A DNA stretch of 64,000 nucleotides from Escarpia spicata (GCA_963995525.1 OZ023212.1:6702717-6766716), one strand, 5' to 3'. Shown: positions 41,755-56,200, counted from the first letter of the stretch. The notes: a model not told the origin generated them from the sequence alone. A program made the numbers and translations.

Positions 41755-43050
41755 ACCTATCCACCAGGGGATTCGTTGCCTAGCAGAAGTCCGTCAAACC
41801 ATCAAAAAGGACGCCCAACATGTGGTGCGTTCGGACATTTCGTCGTACATTTTGTTGAAATTCTGGTCCCAAATGTGACAAACACATAAGGCAAAGTTTT
41901 AAAGTGACAACTGCATGTGGGAACGTGTGATTTATTAGATGTCATGCATCAATAGTAACGTAATTAACGTAATAGGTCTTGCACAGGTTTTTTATCATGC
42001 CATAAGCAAACCGCGACGAACAGGATACATCAGTTGACATATCCACAACGTGACCCATTGCCTAGCAAGACGTCCCATTAAGCCATAAAAAACGTGTCCA
42101 AAATGTGGCGCGTTCGGAAAATCCATCTTATTTTGTTGAAATTCTGGCTACAAAAGTTTATCTTTATAACAAAAACATAATACGTTATTCAAGTGAGAAC
42201 TGCGCAGAGGAATGGTTGATTTAGCGAGTGACACGCCGCCACAGTAATATAATGCACATTTATAGGGGCTACTTACTGCAGTAGCGCAGCAGTAAGAGCT
42301 TCCGACTCTCGACTGAGAGAACCCAGGTTCGAATTTTGTACGGCGGTGTCGAACCTTGGGCAAGTTCGACCAATCTACATCGCTTCAGTTCACTCAGTTG
42401 TATGAATGAGTACCTAGCTATTGACAGTGGTGGATATTTGTGTACGAAGTCTTCGCGCACTAATTGCAGCGTGGCTGAATTCTTCCAAGAGAAGTCGAGA
42501 TGACAGATCTGCAAGGGGGTAAAGTGTAAAGCACTTTGAGCAGTTCTGAGGACCTGATACTGCCTATATAAGAACTTACCTATACCTTTTTAAATTCTGA
42601 AAACATTGTTGGCGTAGCAAAGCTTGACCGAGTCGGAGGTAACGCGCAGACTTGTGATTGTGACGTAGACAAACTGCGACGTACTGCATCCGTCAATTAA
42701 CATATCCAACGTGTGACCTGTTGCCTAGCAAAACCTCCTCCAAGCCATCAGAAAACACATGGTGGGTTCAGACATTCCGTCGTATATTTTGTAAAAATTC
42801 TGGTCACCAAAGTGTTTCTTTATGACAAACGCATAAGACAAAGTTTTTAAAGGGACAGTTGTATGCGGGAATCTACCTTTGCCAGCAATGTTGATAACGG
42901 TTATATATGTGAATTCCATTACTACTGTTGCATGACATCTCATAAATCAAACTTTGCCTTATGTTTTTGTCATAAAGAACAACTTTTGTGGTAAGAATTT
43001 TAACAGAATATGACGGAATACACGAACGCACCACGTGTTCGGCATCTGAA
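41755..43050. repeat. Dispersed repeat family of about 170 bp, four copies
   Basis: Copies lie at about 41755-41930, 42045-42220 and 42705-42880, with a partial inverted copy at about 42940-43050. Shared landmarks are TTGCCTAGCA, GCGTTCGGACATT(C)CGTCG, TTTTGTTGAAATTCTGG, ACAAACACATAAG and GTGACAACTG. Spacing between copies is irregular and other sequence separates them. Confidence 0.85.
42270..42575 (+). mobile_element. tRNA-derived SINE, copy 3
   Basis: The head is GTAGCGCAGCAGTAAGAG (A box) with AGGTTCGAATTTTG (B box) 37 bases downstream. The body is CGAACCTTGGGCAAGTTCG, TTCAGTTCACTCAGTTG and CACTAATTGCAGCGTGGCTG. The 3' end is AAAGTGTAAAGCACTTTGAG and CTGCCTATATAAGAAC. It is inserted between two copies of the 170-bp family. 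Confidence 0.88.
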
Positions 43051-43110
43051 GTCTGTGTACGCACGTTAAACTCTCTGGTGTGCATTCTCCTACAATTCAC
43101 CCGTAATGCG

Positions 43111-43560
43111 AGTCTGGGGTAAGACCACATTTAAATTTTACATAGGCGGTCATTATAACGTTTCGTTAATTTCCGGCAAATTTGTCTTACGATTTTCTTG
43201 AAAATTTCACAGCATATTTACCCTCCATTGACACAAGTGCTGTGGAAAACTCGTGAAATTCTCATACCTTATTTTTCAGAAAAATCCACCCAAACCTGAC
43301 ACCCCTCAAGTTCGCCCCAATCTGGTGACGGATTTTGAAATATTGGTGCATGCTGCAAAATAGCCACTGTTCGAATACGCGAGCGACTAGCGTATATTTA
43401 TTGCTATCTCGTGAAAGTTCTAATGCAGTAGTACATTCAGTATTCACTGGACTAACATGTGCTATGTCAAAAAAATTCACACATCACACCAAAACGGTAT
43501 TGTCAAGGGCACTCTTTCGGTAATGGCCGACGAATCCTTAATGTGGTCTTACCCCAGTCT
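43111..43560. mobile_element. MITE-like element with terminal inverted repeats
   Basis: CTGGGGTAAGACCACATT at 43114-43131 is repeated as a perfect inverted copy at 43540-43557. Pairing extends to AG(T/A)CTGGGG at the ends. The 410-bp interior has no transposase. No clear target duplication is visible. Confidence 0.7.
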
Positions 43561-46178
43561 GTTGAGAAGATAGTGGTCCGCCAAACGCGCCACCTGGTGA
43601 GAAATTTAGAATGAGCGCCCGACTAGGAGACTCACTGACGAACAGTGGCGACTCTTAGCGAGGTCATAGGACAGCCATGCGACAAAATGACGAAGTTTCC
43701 GTTAGTTATTCCCAGCTAATACCACTTATTCACTTCATGTCGCATTATCTTTACCAACTGGCAACCGAAGCTGTCGGTACTAAGGTATGTTTTAGAATTA
43801 AAATATCCGAAGTTGAAATACTCCACAAGCTGACAATGAGATCGACTGCCTGTAATTGGTGGTGGTGATACGGGCAACGCCATCTTTCGTAAATTACTTA
43901 CAACAACGTATCAAAGCGTAATTAAATTGTTTCAGAAGTATCTGGAGACATTCAGGTCTCGATTTGAAAGCAGACACAATACCATTTGTACGATGAGGTA
44001 ATATTGTTATATATAATATAAATAGTACATACAAATAATATAAATATATACATATACAAGCATTAGTTACCGCTTATTTCAGTTTCTGTGTACACGTGCA
44101 TGCATGCGTGCGTGCAAACGAGCACGCACGAACGATGGAACTACACATATTATTGCAGACTGGCACGCTATCTGTTGCATCTATGATACTTATAATGATA
44201 ATATTCAAAGATAATTACAACATTAAAGTTGTGCTGAAGCGCCATCATCCACTGTGAACCGTGTTGCTTTTCTGTTGTTATTTGACAATATTCTGTAAGT
44301 GAAGACAATGCATCACAAAGACAGACATTAACACTACAAACTATCAACGCAGTAATGTCTAATGACCATTTGCAATTATATGTGGAGACTAATATAGTCT
44401 AATGAAGCAATTATTATTTGAAGCATGATGTACTAACTTATACCAACACTAAAATAACTAAACAGTTCTAACTGCAGACAGTCAGTGGTAACAGATAAAT
44501 GTATTTCGCATTCGTAATACACAGGACGTTAACATTATGTACTTAAATACGATCAATATGTCAAGTGCACACACCTGCACACCTGGGTCAAATCAACATT
44601 GTGTTAGATGTATCACTTAAACATTCATTTAAAAAATATCAACTAAAGCAACATTGCTCATGCAAAAAATGTTGCACTCACCAAGTTGCCAACATACATG
44701 TATACATACATACGTATACACACACGTACATATATACGTACGTTTCGGAATGGGCACAGAAAATATATTACAATAAATTACACAACTTTCCCTGCGACTA
44801 TGCCATCAAACTTTGTATCTAAATGCGCTTACCTGCATTTAAATCCAAACCAACCTGCTCATGAGTGCAATAGTATGCACTTGCTTTATCCACTGACTGC
44901 CTGTCTATGTGATTTTAGTATGCATCAGGACATAATTATAATCTCTCATTGTGAACAGTGTAATATATGGTCTACAAATGTCTGAAGAACATATCTTACT
45001 GTAAGATTTTCCAGTTTCTCTCTCAAACAGAATAAACTATGTAAGCATTTTATATAAGGCATAAAGTAGTAACACTAACTTAACAAAATGGAATAGGAAA
45101 TGTGTAACTATTAAGTACTCTAACGAGTCATGTAATTCATCATACGGGGTCAGTATACAGATAGTTTTCACATTGGTGACCATGTTAACATTTTGTCCGA
45201 TTATAAGAAAACATGACCAACAAAATTTCTTAAACTTCTCACCTGCCGTTATCATCATCTCACTGATATGCCGATAGATTTGAAAAAAATTGCATATTTC
45301 TAGCTCTCGTAAAATGTCTGTATGTGTGACACCCGTCAATATTTACGAATGCCGTCAAACAAGCAAATTGCTGCCAAATATCCTTTCACTTATTCAAATC
45401 ATTTAGAAATCCACCATTTTACAGTCAACACCTTCTACAATCACACCTGAAAATTTGCCTACTAAAAATGCACTTACGTCAGAACATGCCAATTTTGTAA
45501 AAAAAATAATTTCTAAAAACAAATCTGCACTTTTTCGAAACGAAACAGGAAGTCTAACTGTAGCATGACCCCATATACGTCAATGGGAAAATCATAGTTC
45601 ACGCCAGGTGGCAGCTCTGATCTCATTGCCACAAAAGTGCTGCCACCTTCCGAATAACAACGTTTCTCTGGTAACGTTCGATGATGCCCCCCACGCTACG
45701 CTGGCGAGAATGAGAATGTTAATGTGTTAAGCACATTAGAAGATGAGATATGGAAAACGTTTTTTGAATTTCACACATTAATTTAACTGCGTAGGTCAAA
45801 TCTTCCTATTTGCTTACTTTTCCAGAAGGGACCATGGTTAGTTTATGTATGTTTTTGTCAACTAGACTTAAATCTATCTTAATTTGCAAGTTCAAATCCA
45901 CACTTATTACGCTTTGATACACAGTGTTGGCCAAATGGAACAACCAATAGTAAGAGGTGGGGCAAAGGAAAATGACTCTTCCAAACTTCATTATAAGGTC
46001 TGTGATTTTTCCAATGCTTATCGCTATTCTGATGCTTAGTCATGAAGACAACAATCACAAGTTTCAGGGATACCAGACTGGCAAATAATGAAACTGCAGA
46101 GAACAGTCCCCACAACACATTGCATCACCAATTGGAATAGCAACATGTTCATGCTTATCCTACTTATTCTACCAAACT
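43561..46178. other. Gene-poor AT-rich interval
   Basis: No supported gene. TACATACA-type repeats lie at about 44700-44740. This lies downstream of the last exon of the - strand host gene. Confidence 0.5.
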
Positions 46179-46304
46179 TCATTTGGTCAGATGAAGGTTC
46201 CAAAACTGAGGAACCATTTCTGTCACTTCTTGTTCTTCTTGGTCATGTTCATCAAGAGATACAATGAGTTCATCTTCTGCATCCCAACCATTTTCTCTGC
46301 TTTC
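46179..46304 (-). CDS. Terminal exon of the - strand host gene
   Basis: The acceptor is TCTTGTCCTCAG. Phase 0 gives ESRENGWDAEDELIVSLDEH, then a glutamate-rich run, and ends in WNLHLTK followed by TGA. A competing frame (ending MTKKNKK) is excluded by the phase of the previous exon. Confidence 0.78.
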   Translation of the reverse strand, partial: ESRENGWDAEDELIVSLDEHDQEEQEVTEMVPQFWNLHLTK

Positions 46305-47222
46305 CTGAGGACAAGACACACACACGTTATCATGAGACAAGGATGAGACTTACTCAATTGTGCCGTCCACAGCGAATCAGGTATTAAGTCCAACAGGTTA
46401 ATTCTGTGCACGAGTCTACGTCATATACCATAAATTTTGTGATTTTAGCAGAAACGGTTACCTTATATTCCCATCTTCCAATGTCCAGCTTATTTTCCTC
46501 GAAAAGTAATCCAAAACTAACAGATACACACATTTGTTAACACAGATAATAAAACAGTATACAATATAAGTCAAAATTACCTAATTTCTCAAAATAATTT
46601 TTTTGAAAAGTTTGCATCAATTTTAACAATAAATCAAAACTACTAAAGATATTTAAATAAATTATGTATAATTTTAAAGCTCACGATCTGTGTAATCAGA
46701 CAGGGTACACAACTCTATTTCACAATATTGCAAATTAATACCCACTTCGCTGTGGCAGGTCAAAAATGTCAGACAGCACAAGACAAATTTCAAATTATTC
46801 AAATGCAACAACATTTCACAGGAGATTTACACAACAATTATTCAAAGTCTTGCACAGTCAAAAAATATTTACACATGCAGTACGTGAGAGTAATATTTTA
46901 GAAACGTGACACCGTCTACTACATCTCTAACAAGACTGCCATCCAGAGAATTAACTCCGGATGGAGGTGAGTAGGCAAGGAAGCATTTAGCTTAGTGAGA
47001 GTCCAACATGTTTTCGATGTGTATCCCACCCTTCTGTGGTATATGTCATATGTGTGCTACAGGTGAATGATGTATTATTTTATTAGAGTTGCTGTCGTGT
47101 GATAATCACCAACACCGTCACATGAACAACTTAGAGTCGCACACACTGACACTGATGAAGCTACTGAAAGCTCCGTACAGCAGAACCAAGGATTCTCCGA
47201 GGCGACTTAACAATCTAAATCT

Positions 47223-47258
<36 letters not shown>

Positions 47259-50200
47259 ACAACCTAATTCTCTACTACTACTACTACTAACCTAATTCTC
47301 TACATGAATGTAATAGAATCTACATACCACATTCGCTCTATTATGTGTACAGTATGCTTAACCAATATTTGAGACATGATGATGTCAAATTTTGCATTCC
47401 AATAAGCGTACAGGTGTTGTTAGATGTAATGATCTCAGCAGACGTGACTGATGACGAACGATTTAAGCGTCCACATATGAGCAAAAGGATACCAGAAAGT
47501 CTGATAATTTAGGTGAACCTTTCAATATTTGTATTGGAGATCGCCGTCACGGTGTCAGACGCTGTTAAAAATGGGGGTGTATGCTACTTTAGGCATGTAC
47601 TCTTAATAAAACCAATACGGTATGTGAACAAATATTTGCACTCCCTTTTAGTTTATACTGTAGGCACTTAAAATATATTAATCTACCGACAAAATTATGG
47701 TAATTGATAATTAAAACAAAGCAGCAGCTAAAAAATGTGCTGCCCTGGTGGACAATTGCAACACTAATGTGTAAGTCATGCCACCTGGTGTATAATTACA
47801 ATACCACTGTATAAGTCCTGCAACCTGGTGGGTCATTCTCACACTATAATGGTAGACATTTCAGAAATCAAACACTGGCGTACTGCATCCTCGCACACCA
47901 GAGGTCGCTGCTGCTGATTACGTCAGTGCCAGCCAGCAGTACCCACTGGCTTATCGCTTTGCGAAACTGAATTTAAGCTCAGCCTATGAAATCGCTCACT
48001 AGATCAGTGGATCTCGGCAGGTCAGGTGGTCATAATAAAACTAATTTCAACCAACCGTGGCTCGTGTTACACGCAATGTTTAGAAAAAAGTAGAAGCAAT
48101 TATTCGAATACACAATACCGCTCAGCTGCTCGTGCTATTGGGCGAACGGATCATTATATATTGGGATTCCCAGAAGTCGTTTATCCGTCTTCAAATTGGG
48201 AGGGGTATTTGCGCTGTTCTCACGGGTGATGCAGTCGCGACTGGCGAAGTCAATTACTAGTTTGACTCGGCTATCTTCCGCACTTCGCGTAGGGGATAAG
48301 CCAGGGCTAGTTTTGCATGGCAACCAGCCCTGGCTTGCGAGGATGGCGTACTGTGTTAATTGAGACCTACTTGCATTCCAGTTCTCCCATGTTGTTGATG
48401 CAAGTCCTCTTTAGTTTCTCTCTACTCTTATTGTCCAGCGTGTCCATACATTGTCTGAAACATAAAATTAATATTTTTTTACTCGCCTAAATAACTTGCA
48501 ATACAATAAAGGCAATTCTAAATGTCAGCTTGGGATCATTTTAATTTTAAGTATATCAAAAGTTTTACTGACAAAACAATATTGATGAATATCACAAAGA
48601 TAAATACATTTTACATTAAAGACATCAAAAGTAATAAAATTGTTGAAAATAAAGAATTTATAAATTCCTGCTGAAATGTAGCCTGTTAGATTTTATACGA
48701 AATAATGCTTTTAATCATAGACTTTACCACACACCAGCTGTCAGGTTTTAATGTATTTATCTAACTGATATGTTCAAATAGGGCATGTCTGGCTAATAGA
48801 GCAGCTTACTTCTTGATGAGTTTGGTGGTGTTCGTTGGCCAGGCTGCCTCATCTATGATGACATCATCTGTGACCTCACAACCTCTGTCATCACAGACCT
48901 CCCTCGCAACACTCACTACCTCATTGAGTTCCTGGAGACAAAACAACAACCTCTGTCACCACAGACCTCCCTTGCCGCACTCACTACCTCACTGAGTTCC
49001 TGGAGACAAAAAACAACCTCTGTCATCACAGACCTCCCTCGCAACACTCACTACCTCACTGAGTTCCTGGAGACAAAAAACAACCTCTGTCATCACAGAC
49101 CTCCCTCGCAACACTCACTACCTCACTGAGTTCCTAGAGACAAAACAACAACCTTTGTCATCACAGACCTCCCTCGCAAAACTCACTACCTCACTGAGTT
49201 CCTGGAGACAAAACAACCTCTGTCATCACAGACCTCCCTTGCAACACTCACTACCTCACTGAGTTCCTGGAGACAAAACATCACCTATGTCACCACAGAC
49301 CTCCCTCGCAACACTCACTACCTCACCGAGTTCCTGGAGACAAAACAACAACCTTTGTCATCACAGACCTCCCTCGCAAAACTCACTACTTCACCGAGTT
49401 CCTGGAGACAAAACAACAACCTTTGTCATCACAGACCTCCCTCGCAAAACTCACTACCTCACCGAGTTCCTGGAGACAAAACAACAACCTCTGTCATCAC
49501 AGACCCCCCTCGCAACAGGATACGATTACCTAATAGAAACTTTAACAGTCAAACAACATAACTTGACGATAGCAGTTCACATGCATGTTGACATATATTC
49601 AATTACAACCTCATCTTGGCTGATGTCAATGACCTTTTAATTGAGTGGGAAGGAGGAGATGTGATCGACACGGATACCCAGAGGAGAAAACACCAGAAAG
49701 AAGCAATCTGGATAAGAAAAACAGAGACGGGGAATCACAAGTGAACAAAGAGGGAGATCAGTCTACCAGAAAAACATTAGTACTGAAGAAGCAACTTGAC
49801 AAGATAACAATGCTCTATGGGTAAAACTGATTCACATTTGAATGTGGTTATATATGAATAAAAAAAATGGGCCAAGTGGCCCTGAAGTCCTTTGGACTAA
49901 TACGTCTATGTGTGACCCCGGCTGACCAAATGAGTGATGAGTTGGACAAATTGTAACATTGTTTTCTTACATCCTTGTAAATGTTTGGTAGGGTGTTTTA
50001 CACGGTTTCAAAAATTATGACTGCTACAAAAATTGGCAAAGTTATGGAGCATTGAACATGGTAGGGGTAAAAAAGTGAAAATGAAGAAAATGGCATTACA
50101 TTATATATGCAAATGGATTGCATGAAAATATTACATGCACAACATTCAAATGTGGCACACAGTATGTAATATGTATGTTATGTTGCAATGACACACTGGA

Positions 50201-53200
50201 AGTACAAATTTGCTGCTACAAAGACTTATCAAGTTATGCCAGATTATGTCTTTATGTGTAAAACTAAGAGGACAGATTATTTGAGAGCAAAAGGTAAACT
50301 CACTGTTTGACACAGTTTAACACCTACAGGCAACTGTCCAGTTTAACAGGGGTCTAGTGGCTTAATGCTCTCTGTTGACACAAGCTACTGCCAGTGACCA
50401 GTTACAGATTAGTTACAGTTTCCATCAAACAATAGCAGGCAGAGAATCTTAGCTGCACAGCTGGGTGTAATACACAACAAGTGATAAATATATGATACAC
50501 TTGAAATACAAATGTGCTGCTACAAAAATGTATAAAGTTATGCCAGATTATGTTTTTATGTATAAAATTAAGAGGACAGATTATTTAAAAGCAAAAGGTA
50601 GTCTAAAGAAAATTTAAAATGGGTCAGCTGGACGGTGATAGACCGTTTGAACTTGAAGCCTTTGTCAAACTTTTGTCTCGACTTCACCGAAGGCGGTGTC
50701 CTGCTGTCAGAACTTCGAAGGTGTTACTCACCTAACTTACAGGTCTTTGTCAGTAAGAATAATGGGATGATAATTTACACCAACTTTGTTTCCCGTAGAA
50801 GTCATTTTGTGCAATATATTAGCATTAGTCGTGCCAATTCAAAAATTAGTGCTATATAATAGTAGTTTGTCAAAATGTAAACAAACTCAAAGACAGTTGC
50901 AGCTTAGCGTTAGCCTGTTCTGAAATATTTTAATGACATAGTGATATATTTCACATAATTATATAGGGAGCTAATGGACTACAAAATGAAGTATCTGAAA
51001 GTCACACTTCATATACTGAGTGACACATCTCATGCTGTCTTTCTGGACTGTCGCAATGTCCAATAGTTTCCTATCACAACCCTCGTGTACAATATACCAA
51101 AGCAATATATTTCCAACACCACAACATATGTATTATCATTGGATAGGTAATTGAATAATCTTTCAGATGAACGCAACTTGTAGCAGCAAAAAATGAAGCA
51201 TACAAAAGTTACACCGCAAACAATGACATGCATTCTAAAAATGTGATTCGTTCAAAAACTAGTGCTATATAATAGTAGTTTGTCAAAATGTAAACAAACT
51301 CAAAGACAGTTGCAACTTACTGTCCAGCAAGCAGTAGCAGAGCAGTTTTATAATAATAATAATCCACAAGTTAAGTGGCTGATCTTCCTTTTATCATTCA
51401 TGTGATGTTTATTGTGAGCATGGCGGACAAATGGTTATCATACTTAGACAGGTACAGAAAGAAACTGACATTTTCTATAAAAGGAACACGTTTGCCTATC
51501 AATGGCATGTATTTCCTAGTGTTGCTGTTTCTGCCAGGCAGAAACAGTTTCTGCCCGGCAGAAATCAAACAACCCTGTAGGTAATTATTAATCAAATGTT
51601 TTTTGGTGAATCATAGTTACAGATCATTAAGGGTTATGATGGAAGTAAAATGTTTACATGTTTACTGTTCTCTTATTGCACCACGTCACGTTGTGGCACA
51701 TATTTTTAAATACATGCATCGATGAGAAACCGGGAATTACTTTTCTGTGGCCTAAGAATAACTAATTTCAATTAACTTTCTGCTTATATAAAACAACTGC
51801 ATAAAATATATATCCATACAAGACACAGACTCTGCATGTGACAGATGTTTTGGGAAGGGGAATAGTGTTCTACTTCTGGTACAAGGCTCTGTGTTTGCCT
51901 CTGCCAGTGACCAATTACAGATTAGTCATACTTCCTACTACCAGCCACAGTGACCCAAGCCTCTGCAGTGAGCAATTACAGATTAGTTACACATTAACCA
52001 GCCAGCCAAAGTGAGGTGTGACATATGTTGTGGGAAAAGGGATTAGTTGAACAAAAGGACTGGAAGCCTTCTAGAGCTACTGCTACAATAGACCATTTAG
52101 TTAAAAAATTTAGCATTTTAGGGGACATTTGGAGCCCTTAGAATGATTGAATCAAATACAGATTTCTTGTGTATAGTGGCACTACCATATGACATGTCTA
52201 TGCAAAATTTGAGAAAAAGTTACTTAAGAGTTTTAGAAAAAATAGGCAAAATGTGAAAATTTACCAGTTTTGGGGGGGTCATTAGATGCCCTTAGAATGA
52301 TTCAATGAAATACAGATTTCTTGTGTACAGTGACACTACCACATGAAATGTATATGCAAAATTAGAGAAAAAGTTGCTGAACAGTTTAAAAAAAAAAAGA
52401 CAAAATGTTACATTTTTACCAGTTTTGGGGTTCTTGGAGGCCCTAGGGAGCCCTTAGAATGATTCAATCAAATACAGATTTCTCGTGCATAGTGGCAGTG
52501 CCCTAAGATATGTCTACGCAAAATTAGAGAAAAAGTTGCTGAACGGTTTCTGAGATACGGCAGCTAACGGCGGATGGTGCAGAGTGATGGCAATAATGTA
52601 AAGTATACTTCAGCTAAAGGGAGCTGTCCATTAATTTTATTGTAAAATTGTCTTGTATAGTATAAACTATATACAGTCTAAATTACTTACTGCCCAAGTA
52701 TGTTTTAATAAAGGAAACAACATTTGAATTCAACATTTCAATGTTTACACAAATCGCTGCACTGTTACTCAAATCCCTGTGAAGCAAGCTTGGATAATTC
52801 TGAAAAAGGTCGTGGCCTGGCAGAGGGGTGATGACATATTATGTAATGCACATATGCCTTTGGTTAGTAACTGGACATGAGGCCACCCCTTCGAAAGCAG
52901 CGAGCTGCAATGTCAACAAACTGTGTCCTCCCGAAATGCTTAAATTTAAACAACAAGAACTGGCTCATTAAAACACACCTGGATGGCCAGTGTGTTATCA
53001 TAGATACAGTCTATACTGTAAAACATACTTGGACTGACAATGTGTTATCATAGATACAGTTTATACTGTAAAACATGATTTTACAATACAAAAACTAACG
53101 GACAACCTCCCTTTAAAAACATAAATCACCATGACAACACCGATCGCCATGACAACACTGACCTCGTCGACTTCCTCCGGGACAGCGAGGTCCTCGTCAT

Positions 53201-56200
53201 CAGCCATCTCTCCCCCCGGCAGGTCCTCCTCTATGTCATTCACCTCTGAGTGACAATAACCACCTCATAAGTGAAAACAGCCAACTCATGAATGACAACA
53301 ATCACTTCACGAGTGATAACAATCACCTCATGAGTGACAACAATCACATCGTTAGTGACAACAAACACCTCAGGAGTGACAAGAATAACTTAGTGAGTGA
53401 CAACAATTACCTTGTGACAAGAATAACCTCACGAGTGACACCAGGATGTCACAAGTGACAACAATCGCCTCATGAATGACAACAATCACCTCACAAATTA
53501 CAACAATCACCTCATGAATGACAACAATGACCTAATGAGTGACAACATATAATACGTTGTGAGTGACAACAATCACCTCATGAATGACAACAATCACCTC
53601 ATGAATGACAACTATCACCTCATGAATGACAACTATCACCTCTTGATGACAACAATCACCTCATGAGTGACAAAAGTCATCTCATGAATGACAACAATTA
53701 CCTAATGAATGAAAACAATCACTTAATGAGTGACAACAGTGACTTCATGAATGGCAACAATTACCTCATGAGATAACAGTAACCTCATGAGTGAAAACAA
53801 TCACCTCGTGAGTGACAACAATAACCTGATGAATGAATGACAACAAGCACCTAAGTGACAACAATTACCTCATGAGTGACAACAGTGACTTTATGATTTA
53901 CAACAATCACCTTATGTGAGACAACAATCACCTCACAAGTGAAAACAATAACCTGATGAATGAGTGACAACAATCACCTCATAATGACAACAATGACTTC
54001 ATGAATGACAACAATCACCTCATGAGAGACAACAATCACTTTACAAGAGACAACAGTCACCTCACTAGTGACAACAATCACCTGATGAATGAGTGACAAC
54101 AATCACCTTGTAAGTGACAACAGTCACCTCAATGCAGTTGGGCACAACAGGAAGGCTAATGGTGGTCTGACCCCATAAGTGATTTCCCAAGACGGTGTAA
54201 ATTTATGCAATTTTGCTTATTATTTACTGTTTGACTTTTATATGTAACATTTTAACCTTTCTTAATAATTTTAGTACCAGTATTCAATTTTTATTATTGG
54301 CATTTTTTCTTTTTCACTTTAAATATTAACATACTATGATCCATACTGTTTATCAACATAGTATTGTAACACTCTCAACCATCATCAATGACAACAACAT
54401 CTGCACCAAAACTGCATAATTTTACTTCTCTTTGTTGAGATGTTGGCCAAATGTACTGTTTGCTTTCTACCATCCCATTTCAATCAAAACAAGTAGGGAA
54501 CCATCAATGATATATATGTGTCTGGTCTGTTGTAATTATTTCATTAGATCTATATCTATGTTAACCATCTGAAAGACATATATTATAGTAAACACAGTAT
54601 ATAACTATATCTTTGCAAATCTTACCACATGTCAACGGCAGAGTCTGACTGGTGTACTTGTACATCGATAATTCCTCAGGAATATCTGGAAGAGAATCAT
54701 AAGAATAATCACGTAGGCCATAATAGATGCCATAGATAGTACATAAAAAGCGCCACCTATTGACAAGACCACTTCACTGACGCAATCAGCTCGTAAGAAA
54801 AATCCGTCATTAAACAGAAATCGCTGTAAAATTTAAAGAGTTTTTTCCAAATGCAAACATGTCCCTGCTACATCAGAGAGGACACTATTTCTATGTGACA
54901 AAAGTATCCCATTGGCCTGTAAACAAGATCACATTTAAGGAGCGGAATTGACTTTAAAGAGCAAAATCAGGTTTACGATGAGATCGCTGGTGAAGTAATC
55001 AGCCCTGTGTTCAATTTTATTTAAAGTTATAAAAGTCTACTTTTTGGTACCACCTGATAGGTTGGAACATAAGTAAAATTTTTGGTCCGAGTGTACAATG
55101 ATTATCCCCCTGGAAATGACCCTAATATCTGAACCGTTCACCCAACATCAATGTATTATGTCTCTATGGATTAGAAATTTGGAGTAGCAACTTTTATGCT
55201 GAATGTAGAGACAGCTATATTGACTTATTTGCGAAAAACCATAACATCATGTAATTTTCACTACAATTTTTCTAACTGTTTCCACCTTTAGCCAATTAAT
55301 TTAACTCTAAACATCACCTAACCTTGACAAAATTACAAAAGAAACCCCAAACGCCAGCCAAGCAATAAAAGAATTGATACTATTTGGGACAAAGTAATTA
55401 TCGTGCATGGTTATTGCTATCATGTCAGAGAAATATCGACATTACGCCACCTGGCGGATTATTCGTAAAACGGCCCTAATTTATGAAAAGTTCATCCTAC
55501 AGCAACGTATCTAGATTCTAGAGATGCGAAATAAGGTGTAGCAATGATTAGGTTATGCATTTTGTGCATAAATGCAGCCATATTTATGTTATTTGCCAAA
55601 AACCGTAACAAACTTGAGTTTACCCTGCTTATATATTGTGTCAAAGCATGTTTTGCAAACTATACATGTGATCGAAATAAAACTTAGAACAACCTGCCTC
55701 AGAAACAAAGCCACTCATCTTGTTAGCGAATGAGTGGACCAGTGTAAGAACCCGGTCATACATAAGTGAGACGTTTACTGGTTTTGATAATGCATGTCCA
55801 AAATCAAACTTGGAGCATCAATTGAGGTTCCATAGACAGGACAATGCAGGAGGTAGGGGAAGATTCATGCCAGAATAGACCAAACTCCTCCAGGTCTTCT
55901 ACGCACAATGGAAACGTGCCCGTACTGGTTAGCACGATCTGTGAAGTGCTGGATTCTTGTCTTGATTGCTCTAACTTTCTGCTATCTGTGTTATATAAGT
56001 TGTTTTGTTTGATTGGTGTGATCAGATAAAAGACATTCGAATTCAGCACATTTTTCATGAAGCTCTTTTTCAAATTGACATTCTTTGTTCACCAAAGCTT
56101 CCAACAGATTCGTAAGGTGGCCTTGAAAACGTTCCTGGTATGCATAGCCGTCTTTGCAGCACTTCCTTCTCATCCTCATCGTTATTACCACTGGTAAATT

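Noticed and set aside
46223..46411. 62-codon frame ending MTKKNKK on the - strand
   Set aside because: It spans intron sequence and the wrong frame of the terminal exon. The acidic frame is the one in phase with the upstream exons.
46860..46990. Possible exon around 46880-46965 (SGVNSLDGSLVRDVVDG on the - strand)
   Set aside because: It has no clear acceptor, and it is not needed because the flanking host exons already match in phase.
54150..54190. Second copy of the MITE terminus (GGTCTGACCCCATAAG)
   Set aside because: Only a loose resemblance to CTGGGGTAAGACC; no inverted partner was found.
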